The notes: generated by a model not told the origin, from the sequence alone. Shown: positions 1 to 9,016, numbered from the stretch's first letter. The stretch is DNA of 49,248 nucleotides from Pseudomonadota bacterium (GCA_027592275.1 JAQCKF010000023.1:1-49248), one strand, 5' to 3'. Numbers and translations: made by a program.

Positions 1-81
1 ATCGCTAACTGAATACCCTCTTTCAGTGACTTGCTTAACCGCTTCTTTCTTGAATTCCTCTGTATAACGTTTGCCTTTCAT
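1..81 (-). CDS. IS3-family transposase OrfA, N-terminal 27 residues (partial)
   Basis: The minus strand from ATG at 81 reads MKGKRYTEEFKKEAVKQV and continues TERGYSVSD to the window edge. This is the usual start of the OrfA protein of IS3-family elements, which carries a helix-turn-helix domain and is normally joined to the DDE catalytic OrfB by -1 frameshifting. Only the beginning of the helix-turn-helix is present. A GAGAGG ribosome site lies just upstream. The second copy of the same start is at 49244. Confidence 0.85.
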   Translation of the reverse strand, partial: MKGKRYTEEFKKEAVKQVTERGYSVSD

Positions 82-145
82 AAACACCTCTCATAGAGTT
101 ACATTTTAACGCTATTTGGTGTCTAGCAAACCCTGGGAAGTCCAG
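1..145 (-). mobile_element. IS3-family insertion sequence, left end only (runs out of window)
   Basis: This is the terminal part of an insertion sequence lying on the minus strand and continuing beyond base 1. It holds the start of an IS3-type OrfA (ATG at 81) and about 64 bp of untranslated end. The outer tip on the minus strand reads TGGACTTCCC, consistent with an IS3-family terminal repeat that begins TG. Bases 77-145 recur, inverted, at 49180-49248 with one mismatch (base 133), and similarity stops abruptly after 145, which defines the element boundary. The target duplication cannot be judged because the other end is outside the window. Confidence 0.85.
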
Positions 146-172
146 TATAATAAAACCAGAATCAGAGAATCA

Positions 173-2029
173 ATGGGGCAGGGCATGGGACAGCGATTCA
201 CTACAGCAAGCTTGCTCTTGCTTGCTCCTTCGATGGCGTTTTCTCAGGGTGCTCAGAGCGCAGTGGAATTGGCTGACGGAGAAGCTCAATATCGATTATT
301 TTGTGCAGAATGCCACGAAGGCGCCATGCTGGAAGCCCCGCAACGAGCTGCTTTCGCTCTGTACCCACCTAGACGAATAGTAGAGGCGCTTGAATCTGGC
401 TCCATGGCGACTTCAGGTATGGCACTACCGCGCGAACAAAAACGCAACATTGCCTACTTCCTTACCGGTGAGCGATTCGATGAATCGCGCACAGAAAGTG
501 TTAGTTTCAGCTGTCAATCAAGCCTATCTTCAACCGCATCCCTAAGCGCGCCGGTAAGCTGGAACGGATGGGGTGGTGCGAGTGGAAATACGCGCCACCA
601 AGCTGATGAAAAACTCCTCAACAAGACTAATGTTGGGCAGCTAGAACTCAAGTGGGCATTCGCGTTTCCAGATGCAACCCGATCGCGGTCACAGCCTGTT
701 GTTACGCCCGAGGTAACTTTCATAGGTAGTCAGGAAGGGACTATCTATGCGCTGGATAATTCGAATGGTTGTCCTTGGTGGACCTATAGCGCCGACGCAG
801 AAGTGCGCGGAGCAATCTATGTAGATACTGATGAGCAGGGCGTGCCTGAAACGCTCTTGTTCGGCGATTTTTCTGGCAGCGCATACTCCGTGAATGCGCA
901 GACTGGCGAGTTAAATTGGAAGAAAGAAGTACATGATCATCCTCAAGCGACAATTACCGGTTCGGTGATCGCTCATGAGGACACACTCATTGTGCCCGTA
1001 TCCTCCCTGGAGGTTCTGCTAGCCGCCAGAGTGAATTATCCCTGCTGCTCGTTTCGTGGCGCATTAGTTGCTCTAAGCATTAGTACAGGTGAGGAGTTGT
1101 GGCGAACCTATACAACCGACGAGCCACGCCCAACTATATTGAGCACCGCGGGCATACAGCAGCATGGTCCCTCGGGCGCGCCTATCTGGTCGAGCCCGAC
1201 AATTGATGCAGCAAGAAATCTTGTTTATGCAGGTACTGGTGAGAACTATTCATCACCTGCAAATGGTTATAGCGATGCCGTATTAGCTATGGATTTAGCG
1301 ACAGGCGAGATTGTCTGGGCAGCTCAACTTACCAAGGACGATGCTTGGAATGGTGCCTGCTCTAGAGGAACGCCAAACTGTCCTGAAGAGGATGGGCCCG
1401 ACTATGATATCGGAGCCTCCCCTATATTGGCGCAGGATGAGAACGGACGTGAATTGATTTGGGTCGGTCAAAAATCAGGCATGGTATATGCTCTTGACCC
1501 GGCTAATGGGGGTGCGCTTGTATGGGAACAGCGCGCTGGAAGTGGCGGCACCATGGGTGGTATCCACTACGGCATGAGCACTAATGGCGAGAAGCTCTTC
1601 GTCGGTGTTTCAGATCTGCCAACCCATAACCCCTACAATGTCGGCGCAGCACACCCGGGCATTCACGCCTTAAAGCCCAGCACGGGTGAAGTCCTTTGGC
1701 GCAACGACTTGCCAGACAAATGTGAAGGAGGCCCGTTCCTGTGTTGGCAGGGCATTTCTGCAGCTGTCAGTAGTACCGCCGATCTAGTGTTTGCTGGCGG
1801 ACTAGATGGTATCTTGCGCGCTTTCGATGTCGACAACGGCAGCATACTCTGGGAAACCAATACGCGACAAAGCTTCGGGACTCGCAATGGAATTGAAGCG
1901 AGAGGCGGTTCCATCGAGTCAGATGGCCCAGTTATTATGAATGGTCAGGTCTTTATCACTTCGGGTTATGAGAAGTGGGCTGAGGCACCAGGTAATGTTC
2001 TGTTGGTCTACTCAATTGATGGAAACTAA
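173..2029 (+). CDS. Cytochrome c-PQQ quinohemoprotein, polyvinyl-alcohol-dehydrogenase-like
   Basis: Likely a periplasmic PQQ-dependent dehydrogenase that passes electrons to its own heme c. Starting at ATG 173 (or 185) it has about 618 residues: a signal peptide ending near AFSQG, a small cytochrome c domain with CAECH at about residues 44-48, then a PQQ-type beta-propeller with repeated W/G blade motifs such as WNGWGG and TGEELW. A vicinal cysteine pair in PCCSFRG and the segment GPDYDIGASPIL are typical of the polyvinyl-alcohol dehydrogenase (cytochrome) group. The substrate is unknown; secondary alcohols or polyols are possible. The reading frame stays open back to a TTG at 116, but that lies inside the insertion sequence, so the start is placed after the IS boundary at 145. 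The native promoter has probably been displaced. Confidence 0.8.
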   Translation: MGQGMGQRFTTASLLLLAPSMAFSQGAQSAVELADGEAQYRLFCAECHEGAMLEAPQRAAFALYPPRRIVEALESGSMATSGMALPREQKRNIAYFLTGERFDESRTESVSFSCQSSLSSTASLSAPVSWNGWGGASGNTRHQADEKLLNKTNVGQLELKWAFAFPDATRSRSQPVVTPEVTFIGSQEGTIYALDNSNGCPWWTYSADAEVRGAIYVDTDEQGVPETLLFGDFSGSAYSVNAQTGELNWKKEVHDHPQATITGSVIAHEDTLIVPVSSLEVLLAARVNYPCCSFRGALVALSISTGEELWRTYTTDEPRPTILSTAGIQQHGPSGAPIWSSPTIDAARNLVYAGTGENYSSPANGYSDAVLAMDLATGEIVWAAQLTKDDAWNGACSRGTPNCPEEDGPDYDIGASPILAQDENGRELIWVGQKSGMVYALDPANGGALVWEQRAGSGGTMGGIHYGMSTNGEKLFVGVSDLPTHNPYNVGAAHPGIHALKPSTGEVLWRNDLPDKCEGGPFLCWQGISAAVSSTADLVFAGGLDGILRAFDVDNGSILWETNTRQSFGTRNGIEARGGSIESDGPVIMNGQVFITSGYEKWAEAPGNVLLVYSIDGN

Positions 2030-2107
2030 GTTCAGAGTGCACATCCGACCAGCAACCATTTTGCATTTTGGAATCATTCTAGAACCCGTAATTTTTGAGA
2101 GCCTACT

Positions 2108-3217
2108 ATGTATAATCTCTTTTCCGAGCGTAATAAATCTAGCTGCAGGTTGATCTTCTCTGGCTTGCTTCTTTCAATCGCATCGCTGCTACTGATTTCA
2201 ACGCAGGCGCTAGCCTACGAGATTGATCCGGATGCGACAATCTCGGATTCTCCAGCGACCTTAATGGGCGTCAATCACATCGGTTTGTCGGTGAGAGATT
2301 TAGATGCGTCTCTGGATTTTTATCAGCGAGCTTCGGGTTTTAAAGTAATTCGCAGAGAAGTAGTTCGTAGCAATAGTGCAGCGGACAAACTTTTTGGCCG
2401 TGAAGGAATAGAGTATGAGGTTGCAGTGCTCGAAGCGCCGAACATGCTTCTCGAGCTTACGGAATTTAGCCACAACCGCGACACACCGATCAGCAAGATG
2501 CCTGTGCAAGGCCCGGGTATGACCCATACCTGCTTTCAGTCACCATCGCACTTATCGGGATACGATAAATTCAAGAACGCAGGAGCTGAGATGCTTAGTC
2601 GCGGCGATGGTCCTGTAGATCTGTTGGGTGCGGGTGTGACTTATGCCTATGCCTACGATCCGGAAGGCAACATGATTGAGCTAGAACAGCTTGATTTCGA
2701 CCGTTTGGGCGGAGACCGTCGAAGTCCTGAATGGATAGAGCAAGGTCTAGATCTGTGGATGACGCAAGTTGCCTTGGTAACTCATGATATCGAGCGATTG
2801 ACTGACTACTACTCAGAAATAATGGGCTTTAACCCTTATAGAACGGCTGATATCGCGGACCGCGTGACTTTCGATGACGCTACTGATGTTGACGATGTGG
2901 AGCTTAAAGTCATGTTCTTCAGAATGGCTGAGCGAACGAAAAGTATGGAGTTCTGGCAATACGATAACCCGGAAACGATTCAGTTCTTAGGCAATAGAGA
3001 CAGCACGGCGCTTGGTTACTCTTATTCAATTGAAGTAGGAGACATTCAGGCGGAGTATGCGCGCATGTCCGATCTAGGCGTGGAATTTGTCAGTGACCCA
3101 GTTCTGTTAGGGAGTTTCTGGCAGGTTCATGCGAACGATATCGATGGCAATGTTTTCTCCCTACGTCAGGTCGTAGATCCAGATTCTCCTTACTCGGTGC
3201 CTCAGCTAGAGCTATAG
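2108..3217 (+). CDS. Secreted double-VOC (glyoxalase/extradiol-type) protein
   Basis: 369 residues with an N-terminal signal peptide (hydrophobic LLLSIASLLLI, likely cut after QALA). Two vicinal-oxygen-chelate domains follow, roughly residues 52-195 and 215-360. The first opens with MGVNHIGLSVRDLDASLDFYQ and closes with AYDPEGNMIELEQ; the second contains TQVALVTHDIERLTDYYSEIMGF and closes with HANDIDGNVFSLRQ. The His and Glu of the first domain fit the usual metal ligands; the second domain lacks an obvious complete ligand set. VOC enzymes include glyoxalases, dioxygenases and epimerases, and the exported location is unusual, so the reaction cannot be named. It sits 78 bp after the quinohemoprotein on the same strand and may be co-transcribed. 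Confidence 0.7.
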   Translation: MYNLFSERNKSSCRLIFSGLLLSIASLLLISTQALAYEIDPDATISDSPATLMGVNHIGLSVRDLDASLDFYQRASGFKVIRREVVRSNSAADKLFGREGIEYEVAVLEAPNMLLELTEFSHNRDTPISKMPVQGPGMTHTCFQSPSHLSGYDKFKNAGAEMLSRGDGPVDLLGAGVTYAYAYDPEGNMIELEQLDFDRLGGDRRSPEWIEQGLDLWMTQVALVTHDIERLTDYYSEIMGFNPYRTADIADRVTFDDATDVDDVELKVMFFRMAERTKSMEFWQYDNPETIQFLGNRDSTALGYSYSIEVGDIQAEYARMSDLGVEFVSDPVLLGSFWQVHANDIDGNVFSLRQVVDPDSPYSVPQLEL

Positions 3218-3235
3218 CTTGAGAAGAGCGGTGTT

Positions 3236-4732
3236 TTAAATATTCAGCACCGCTTCCATGTCTGCATCGAGTTCTGGCTTCTTCGTTACTAGTGACACAC
3301 CAATAAACAGTACGAGTGAGACTATGAATGCGATCAGCCCGCCGAGAATGCCATAGGGCAGCACTATGCCTGCGAGTTGGATGATAAAGTTTATCAACAA
3401 GGCTGAAACGATCGCGGCAACGGCTCCCATCGCAGTAGCGCCCTTCCAGTTTAATCCGATTGCTAGTACCGGGAATATCGATGCGGCGAAGGTCGCCCAG
3501 CCGAAGGCGCCAAGTATGGCGACTAGTGTGGCGTCCTGAAAGTGTGAATACAGCGCGAAGCTAGCTGCAACTACCGCTAAAATCACGGTAACTATGCGAG
3601 CCCAGAACAGCTCGTTCTGAATTGCGTGCCCTTGAATAGCTTTGGGTATGTCGTGAATGATTGCGGCCGTACCTATGTTGAGGAAGGCATCAGACGTCGA
3701 CATGATTGCAGCAAACAGGCCTGCAAAAACGATACCCGCGAGCAATGGATTGGTAAATATTGAAAGGAAGAGAGAGGCGGCATCATCGGGAAGAGCTAGC
3801 GGTTCTATAACGCCATCGATAACAGCTGCGCGCATGATCACTCCAATGGAGACCCATAGTAGGGCGGCCATGACGTAACCGAACAGAGACATCGGGAGGA
3901 TGACCCTGTTGTCGGATATGCTTCTGTTCATCATCATCTTCGTTACAAGATGGGGTTGGCCTGCAAGCCCTAAACCGAAGACGAAGAACCAGCCTAAGGA
4001 CGCCATGATTCCAGCGGCACCGAAGGGCATCATGGCCTCGCCGTCGTCTGCAAGAATTATGGAAGTCGCTTCCTGCATTCCGCTATCGAATACAGACATC
4101 GCAGTCAATAGAATCAAAACTCCAGCGATCATCATTATCCCTCCCTGCACCACATCGGTATAGACAGAGGCGATGATGCCTCCGGTGACGCAGTAGAAGA
4201 TTAGAACGGTAGAAGAAATAACGACACAGGTAACGAGTCCTATGTCCGCGAACATGGCAGTGCCAGAGAGGATCGCCTGCATCACTACAGCCATGGCCAA
4301 TATCTGTGTTGCAAGGTAGCCCATTACCCCAAGAACAATTGTAACGGCAATAAGAAATCGGACCGCTTCACTGTTGTATCTCGCTGCAAGAACATCGGGA
4401 AGGGATATGCAATTGCGGACGTCGGCGATCATGCGGATTCGTTTTGCTACGAGGAAAAATCCTAGTGCATAGCCGGTGGATGAGATGACAATCATCCAGA
4501 ACGAACTCACGCCAATCGAATAGACCAACCCCGGCCCGCCTACAAATCCGAAACCGCTTAGCGTGGAAGAGAACAGGGCAAGAGAAACTACAACAGGTCC
4601 CAGGCCTCGGCCTGCTATAAAGAAGTCGCTGGAATTTTTTGTGCGCCGCATGGCCCAGAGGCCAGTGATGACACAAAAAACCATATAGATGATAACTGCG
4701 CCAATGATAATTTCCTGTCTATAGGCTTCCAT
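3236..4732 (-). CDS. Sodium:solute symporter (SSS family)
   Basis: 498-residue inner-membrane transporter with about 13 hydrophobic helices. The N-terminal segment with SSDFFIAGRGLGP and the following FSSTLSGFGFVGGPG is the Na+/solute symporter signature region (proline/pantothenate/acetate-type carriers). The substrate cannot be deduced. The gene begins four bases after the stop of an upstream four-helix membrane protein (4737-5270), so the two are almost certainly one transcript. Its 3' end is 18 bp from the convergent VOC gene. Confidence 0.85.
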   Translation of the reverse strand: MEAYRQEIIIGAVIIYMVFCVITGLWAMRRTKNSSDFFIAGRGLGPVVVSLALFSSTLSGFGFVGGPGLVYSIGVSSFWMIVISSTGYALGFFLVAKRIRMIADVRNCISLPDVLAARYNSEAVRFLIAVTIVLGVMGYLATQILAMAVVMQAILSGTAMFADIGLVTCVVISSTVLIFYCVTGGIIASVYTDVVQGGIMMIAGVLILLTAMSVFDSGMQEATSIILADDGEAMMPFGAAGIMASLGWFFVFGLGLAGQPHLVTKMMMNRSISDNRVILPMSLFGYVMAALLWVSIGVIMRAAVIDGVIEPLALPDDAASLFLSIFTNPLLAGIVFAGLFAAIMSTSDAFLNIGTAAIIHDIPKAIQGHAIQNELFWARIVTVILAVVAASFALYSHFQDATLVAILGAFGWATFAASIFPVLAIGLNWKGATAMGAVAAIVSALLINFIIQLAGIVLPYGILGGLIAFIVSLVLFIGVSLVTKKPELDADMEAVLNI

Positions 4733-4736
4733 GGAA

Positions 4737-5270
4737 TTACTGCTCCGACTTTTTTGCGATATTTTCTAGTAATTTCTCGTACTTCTCCTCATCTTCCTCG
4801 GTGAAGATGAATTTCCGAAAGCCTACGGTGTACAAGATTATCAGCGGAATCGCCCCTAGCCAGGTGCCATATACCTGCCAGGCGGTAGCCACTGGGAAGC
4901 CCATGAAATAGCTGGTGACCCCAGTTTTCAGGAACCCTTGATGGCCAGAGTACATCTGCCACCAGACGAAGAGGCTTAATAACAAAGTGCCACCCATATA
5001 CGCCCATAACTCTGTGCTGCGCCGCTCTTCGGCAACACCCAGCGCTGCGAGGCATATGACCAGCAGCAGCAGCAGTGCCTGAAAGGCGAAGGCCAGGCCA
5101 CCAATGTGCTCTAGTCGCGCGGCACCGTCGCCGCCGGCCTGCATGCCGTTGAACTGTGCATGGGCTAAACCCGCCGCATTCGGCACCGTCTCAGCAAGGC
5201 AGATTGCCACTAGAATGCCTGCCATCAATAGTACGGTAGCGAAAATCACGTATATCAAATTACTGCGCAT
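4737..5270 (-). CDS. Small four-helix membrane protein, probable symporter partner
   Basis: About 177 residues from ATG 5270, which is preceded by a good AGAGG ribosome site; the frame is open 11 codons further but without a comparable site. Four hydrophobic segments are visible (near residues 4-26, 53-72, 84-106 and 133-155), ending in a charged tail rich in Glu and Lys. No enzyme motif is seen. Small membrane proteins encoded directly before SSS transporters are known as accessory subunits (for example DUF4212 or YhdT types); assignment to one of these families is not supported by the sequence seen here. The role is inferred from the four-base spacing to the symporter. Confidence 0.65.
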   Translation of the reverse strand: MRSNLIYVIFATVLLMAGILVAICLAETVPNAAGLAHAQFNGMQAGGDGAARLEHIGGLAFAFQALLLLLVICLAALGVAEERRSTELWAYMGGTLLLSLFVWWQMYSGHQGFLKTGVTSYFMGFPVATAWQVYGTWLGAIPLIILYTVGFRKFIFTEEDEEKYEKLLENIAKKSEQ

Positions 5271-5546
5271 GAGAGCCTCTCTTTTCGTTGTGAACCAGAG
5301 CATAAACAGCGAATAGATGTGAGTCTAGAGATTCCTACCGGTATTGCGGAGGCAGGGCCTTTCCTCGGGTTAAGCCGTCTTGACAACGACCGCTCGAGAG
5401 TCCATGTTCTCAGGTTCGCCGAATTTATAATTACTAGTAAACTGAGGTCGTTGCTCTGAGTCCGGGATTAAGTTCATCCTCAAGAAAATCAGAGCATGCC
5501 TGCAGGCGAGATAGACTAAGTAGTTCGTGAAAAAATGAATTCGAGA

Positions 5547-5590
5547 GTTAAGTAAGAGTTAAGTAATAGTTAAGTAAGAGTTAAGTAATA
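5547..5590 (+). repeat. Four perfect-period 11-bp direct repeats upstream of NHL gene
   Basis: Units GTTAAGTAAGA and GTTAAGTAATA alternate, each twice, without gaps over 44 bp, and end 44 bp before the start codon at 5635. The 11-bp period places each TTAAGTA on the same face of the helix with a 4-bp spacer. That spacing is typical of OmpR/PhoB-family response-regulator boxes, so an activator array is plausible. The rest of the gene-free interval 5271-5634 holds a possible TTGACA at 5380-5385 without a convincing -10 box, and nothing else recognised. Confidence 0.8.
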
Positions 5591-5634
5591 ACCAAATCAA
5601 GAGAGTTAACCAAGTAGAGCAAAAGAGGTGAATA

Positions 5635-6807
5635 ATGAACAAGACTAATAAAATTACCCAGCGAAAAGGAGCGCGATTGCTTCTTACCGCCGGGGTTACC
5701 AGTATCGCGCTGTCGTTGCTTTCGACCGCTGCTCTAGCACAACCAGCGCGACCGGGTGCTATCCAGCCCGCCGCCCATGCAGATCAGGAACCAATCAACC
5801 ACCTGCCGAATCCATATGAGACGCAGCGTAACTTCGGTACTTTGCCCGATGGCCGTAGCTGGGGTTCAGTGAGTGCGGTTAATATTGATATCGACGGCAT
5901 CCACGTTTGGGCTGGCGATCGCTGTGGTACAAACTCCTGTGCCACATCCGATGTTGACCCGATTGTTAAGTTGGATCCAGATGGCAACGTAGTTGAGAGC
6001 TTTGGATCAGGGCAGATTATCTGGCCACACGGTATGGACGTCGACAGCGACGGCAACGTATGGGTCGTCGATGCTCGTGCTGCAAGCGCTGCTGAATTAG
6101 AAGAAAATCCATCTGCTGCAGGCAAGGGCCATACCGTTTTGAAGTTCAGCCCAACCGGTGAATTGCTAATGACCTTAGGTACAGGAGGTGAAGCGGGTGA
6201 TCCACCGACTCACTTCGACGCGCCAAACGACGTTCTAGTTGCGCCGAATGGCAACATCTACGTAGGCGACACTCACGGTGCGCAGTTTCAGAATGAAGCT
6301 GGCCCAACTGCGAAGAGTCGTATGTCGATCTTTGCGCCAGACGGTTCTTTTATAAAGAGCTTCGGCGAATTCGGCTTTGAGGATGGGCAGTTCCGTTCAC
6401 CTCACTCTCTAGGTATGGATTCACAGGGCAGGTTGTTTGTAGCTGACCGTGGTAACAGCCGCATCCAGATATTCACACAAGATGGTGAGCATCTAGATAC
6501 TTGGTACCAGTTCAGCCGTATCAGCGGCCTGTTCATCGACCCTAATACTGACATGCTGTATGCCATCGACTCCGAGTCTGATGAAAACTACAACCCAGGT
6601 TGGCAGAAGGGTCTACGTGTAGGTAGTGCCCGCACGGGTGAAGTGCTCTACTACATCAAGGCACATGACTCTGAGCGTGGCTCCGGCATGGGTGGCCTAG
6701 GTTCTATGGGTGAGGGCGTTACAGTTGACCGCAATGGCGTTGTCTACGCTGGCGAGGTTGGGCCAATTCAAGGTATGACTAAGTTCATTCCGCGCTTGAT
6801 TCCATGA
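5635..6807 (+). CDS. Secreted NHL-repeat beta-propeller, amidating-lyase-like
   Basis: 390 residues with a clear signal peptide (cut after AALA, about residue 35) and a strong AGAGG ribosome site. The mature part is made of NHL blades with repeated motifs such as GNVWVVDA, GNIYVGDTHG and GRLFVADRGNSRIQIF, giving a six-bladed propeller like the lyase half of peptidylglycine amidating enzymes (peptidyl-alpha-hydroxyglycine lyase). Many bacterial proteins carry this name by similarity only; the catalytic metal site was not verified. A paralogue lies at 26663-27598. The gene stands alone between an 11-bp repeat array and a strong terminator. Confidence 0.7.
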   Translation: MNKTNKITQRKGARLLLTAGVTSIALSLLSTAALAQPARPGAIQPAAHADQEPINHLPNPYETQRNFGTLPDGRSWGSVSAVNIDIDGIHVWAGDRCGTNSCATSDVDPIVKLDPDGNVVESFGSGQIIWPHGMDVDSDGNVWVVDARAASAAELEENPSAAGKGHTVLKFSPTGELLMTLGTGGEAGDPPTHFDAPNDVLVAPNGNIYVGDTHGAQFQNEAGPTAKSRMSIFAPDGSFIKSFGEFGFEDGQFRSPHSLGMDSQGRLFVADRGNSRIQIFTQDGEHLDTWYQFSRISGLFIDPNTDMLYAIDSESDENYNPGWQKGLRVGSARTGEVLYYIKAHDSERGSGMGGLGSMGEGVTVDRNGVVYAGEVGPIQGMTKFIPRLIP

Positions 6808-6840
6808 GATGAATTGACAGGACTGTAATGGTTTATGCAA

Positions 6841-6875
6841 AAACGGGTGCAAATGTAAATTTGCACCCGTTTTTT
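6841..6875 (+). terminator. Rho-independent terminator (probably bidirectional)
   Basis: A perfect 14-bp stem (6841-6854 with 6859-6872, core ACGGGTGCAAAT) has a GTAA loop, followed by a T-run on the plus strand. The A-run at the other foot gives a T-run on the minus strand, so it can serve both the NHL gene and the convergent helicase gene. Confidence 0.9.
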
Positions 6876-6923
6876 AATGCTCAATGAGATGTTTTGAAAT
6901 TTCTAAGAAAAAGCTCTGCAGCT

Positions 6924-8873
6924 CTACTTTCCGGTGTCTAGACGATTCCTGTGACGAGACTTCTTCTTTGCGGCAGCCTTCTTCTTCGGATCGTCTTTGT
7001 CCTTCGCGTTAGACTTGCCTTTCGCTGCGGGCTTACGCTTTGGCTTCTTGTCTTTCTTAGGCCCTTTGTCTGGCCCCTTGCTAGGCTTTTCGAATGTCGG
7101 ACGTGCGGATCGAGATGATTTTCCATCCATTGTTAAGCGGGAGATTTTCAGTGTCTGCCCAGAGACCCATACATTCTTAAGCTGTTTGAAAATCTCATCC
7201 GGCATGTCGTCGGGTAGATCAACCGTACTGTGATCATCGTGAATGTTGATGCGGCCGATATGTTGAGCGTCTAATCCTGCTTCGTTGGCGATAGCGCCGA
7301 CGATGTTGCCGGGCATAACGTCATGGTTGTGGCCCACTTCTAAGCGAAATCGTTCCATGCCTTTTTCTGGAGGGCTGTCGGCTCTTGAAGGTCGTGAGCG
7401 CGACTCACCTCTGGGGCTTCTATCTTCTGTTGGAGGTCGTGAGCTTGACTCACCTCTAGCACTTCTATCCCCAATGGGAGGCTTTGAGCGTGATCGGCCT
7501 CGCGATTCACCTTCATCTACACGTGTGAATTTTTCTGTTTTTCGCATCGGATTGTTTTGTAACAATAAAGGCGTGTCGCCTTGAGAAAGCTTGGCGAGTG
7601 CCGCTGCGATGCCTAGCATTGGAAAGTCGTTCTCTGCCTCAAACTTCTCTAGTAATTTGGTGTATTGAGAAAGATCCTCGTTAGCGATGGTCTCTGATAT
7701 CGACTGTTTGAATTGCTCTACGCGTTTATCATTGATCAGTTGGGTGGAAGGCAGCTCCATCATATCGATCTTCTTGTTCGTCGCCCTCTCGATGGCGGCT
7801 AACATGCGTTTCTCGCGTGGAGCAACAAATAGGATCGCATCTCCTTCACGACCGGCTCTACCGGTGCGGCCAATACGGTGTATATAGGATTCAGTATCGT
7901 GTGGTATGTCGTAGTTCACTACGTGACTGATTCGATCTACGTCTAAACCTCGGGCAGCGACATCGGTTGCGACCAGAATATCTAGCTGTCCTTTCTTAAG
8001 TCGCTCAATAGTTCGCTCGCGTGTTTTCTGCGCTATATCACCATTGAGTGCTGTGGCCGAGAATCCTCTAGCCGACAATTTTTCTGCTAAGTCGACGGTA
8101 AGAATGCGCGTGCGCACGAAGATCAGCATGGCATCGAAAGATTCGGCCTCTAAGATTCGAGTGAGCGCGTCAAGCTTGTGCATGCCGCTAACCGGCCAAA
8201 AACGCTGGCGGATCGACTCAGCAGTGGCGGTCTTCATCTTGACCGTAACTTGAACGGGATCGGTCAGGTACTTACTTGCAATGCGTCGTATCTGCGTAGG
8301 CATCGTTGCAGAGAAGAGGGCGATCTGTCGCTGCTTGGGTATTTGCTCGAGAATCCACTCGACATCGTCGATGAAACCCATGCGCAACATCTCATCGGCT
8401 TCGTCCAGGACGAGGGTAGTAAGTTGATTGAGTTTCAATGTGCCGCGACGCATATGGTCCATGACTCGGCCTGGTGTTCCGACCACCACATGCACACCAC
8501 GTTTCAAAGCGCGTATCTGGCCGCTGTAGTCCTGACCGCCATAAACGGGAAGAACGTGAAAACCTTCTATATGACTAGCGTACTTCTGAAAGGCTTCGGC
8601 GACCTGAATGGCGAGTTCGCGCGTGGGTGCCAGAACCATAACCTGAGGGTCTTTCTGCTTTATATCCAATTTCGAAAGAATGGGTAGAGCGAAAGCGGCA
8701 GTTTTGCCGGTACCAGTCTGTGCCTGGCCAAGCACATCTCTGCCCTCAAGTAGCAAAGGGATGGTTTGTGCTTGAATAGGGGAAGGCGTTTCGTAGCCCA
8801 CATCAACGAGTGCCTTTAATAGAGGCTTAGACAGCGCCATTTGCTCGAATGAGGTGATTTCTTCGCTGCTCAT
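6924..8873 (-). CDS. deaD: DEAD-box ATP-dependent RNA helicase, DeaD/CsdA type
   Basis: 649-residue cytoplasmic RNA helicase of the cold-shock and ribosome-assembly type. The Q-motif region, AQTGTGKTA (Walker A), PTRELA, GTPGR, DEAD, SAT and HRIGRTGRAG are all present in the first 370 residues. A DbpA-like RNA-binding domain follows at roughly 510-590 (GNIVGAIANEAGL, IGRINI), then a Lys-rich tail. The linker before it contains 15-residue Arg/Ser/Glu repeats encoded by a 45-bp tandem DNA repeat. An AAGG ribosome site precedes the ATG at 8873. Length and domain order match DeaD rather than RhlB or SrmB. Confidence 0.9.
   Translation of the reverse strand: MSSEEITSFEQMALSKPLLKALVDVGYETPSPIQAQTIPLLLEGRDVLGQAQTGTGKTAAFALPILSKLDIKQKDPQVMVLAPTRELAIQVAEAFQKYASHIEGFHVLPVYGGQDYSGQIRALKRGVHVVVGTPGRVMDHMRRGTLKLNQLTTLVLDEADEMLRMGFIDDVEWILEQIPKQRQIALFSATMPTQIRRIASKYLTDPVQVTVKMKTATAESIRQRFWPVSGMHKLDALTRILEAESFDAMLIFVRTRILTVDLAEKLSARGFSATALNGDIAQKTRERTIERLKKGQLDILVATDVAARGLDVDRISHVVNYDIPHDTESYIHRIGRTGRAGREGDAILFVAPREKRMLAAIERATNKKIDMMELPSTQLINDKRVEQFKQSISETIANEDLSQYTKLLEKFEAENDFPMLGIAAALAKLSQGDTPLLLQNNPMRKTEKFTRVDEGESRGRSRSKPPIGDRSARGESSSRPPTEDRSPRGESRSRPSRADSPPEKGMERFRLEVGHNHDVMPGNIVGAIANEAGLDAQHIGRINIHDDHSTVDLPDDMPDEIFKQLKNVWVSGQTLKISRLTMDGKSSRSARPTFEKPSKGPDKGPKKDKKPKRKPAAKGKSNAKDKDDPKKKAAAKKKSRHRNRLDTGK
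7389..7513 (-). repeat. 45-bp tandem repeat inside deaD linker
   Basis: Two full 45-bp units (7389-7433, 7434-7478) and a partial, more diverged third unit start with AGGTCGTGAG or AGGCTTTGAG. They encode about 15 residues each, rich in Arg, Ser, Pro and Glu, with RGES recurring. Such units expand or contract by replication slippage and lengthen the disordered linker between helicase core and RNA-binding domain. Confidence 0.75.
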
Positions 8874-9016
8874 AGTATTGCCTTGCTATGCCCTTGGGGC
8901 GGTAATCTGGGGATATTTAGACGCATAATTAAGCCGATATCTAAACCGATAACTATACGGGAAGTTAAGAGGGTGCGAAGGATAGAGACTATCACTTGTT
9001 AAGTCCATCTCATAAA

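Noticed and set aside
5547..5590. CRISPR-like repeat array
   Set aside because: The repeats are 11 bp, contiguous and without spacers, and no cas gene is present.
8178..8687. 169-codon plus-strand open frame
   Set aside because: Lies entirely antisense within the well-supported DEAD-box helicase gene and has no recognisable domain.
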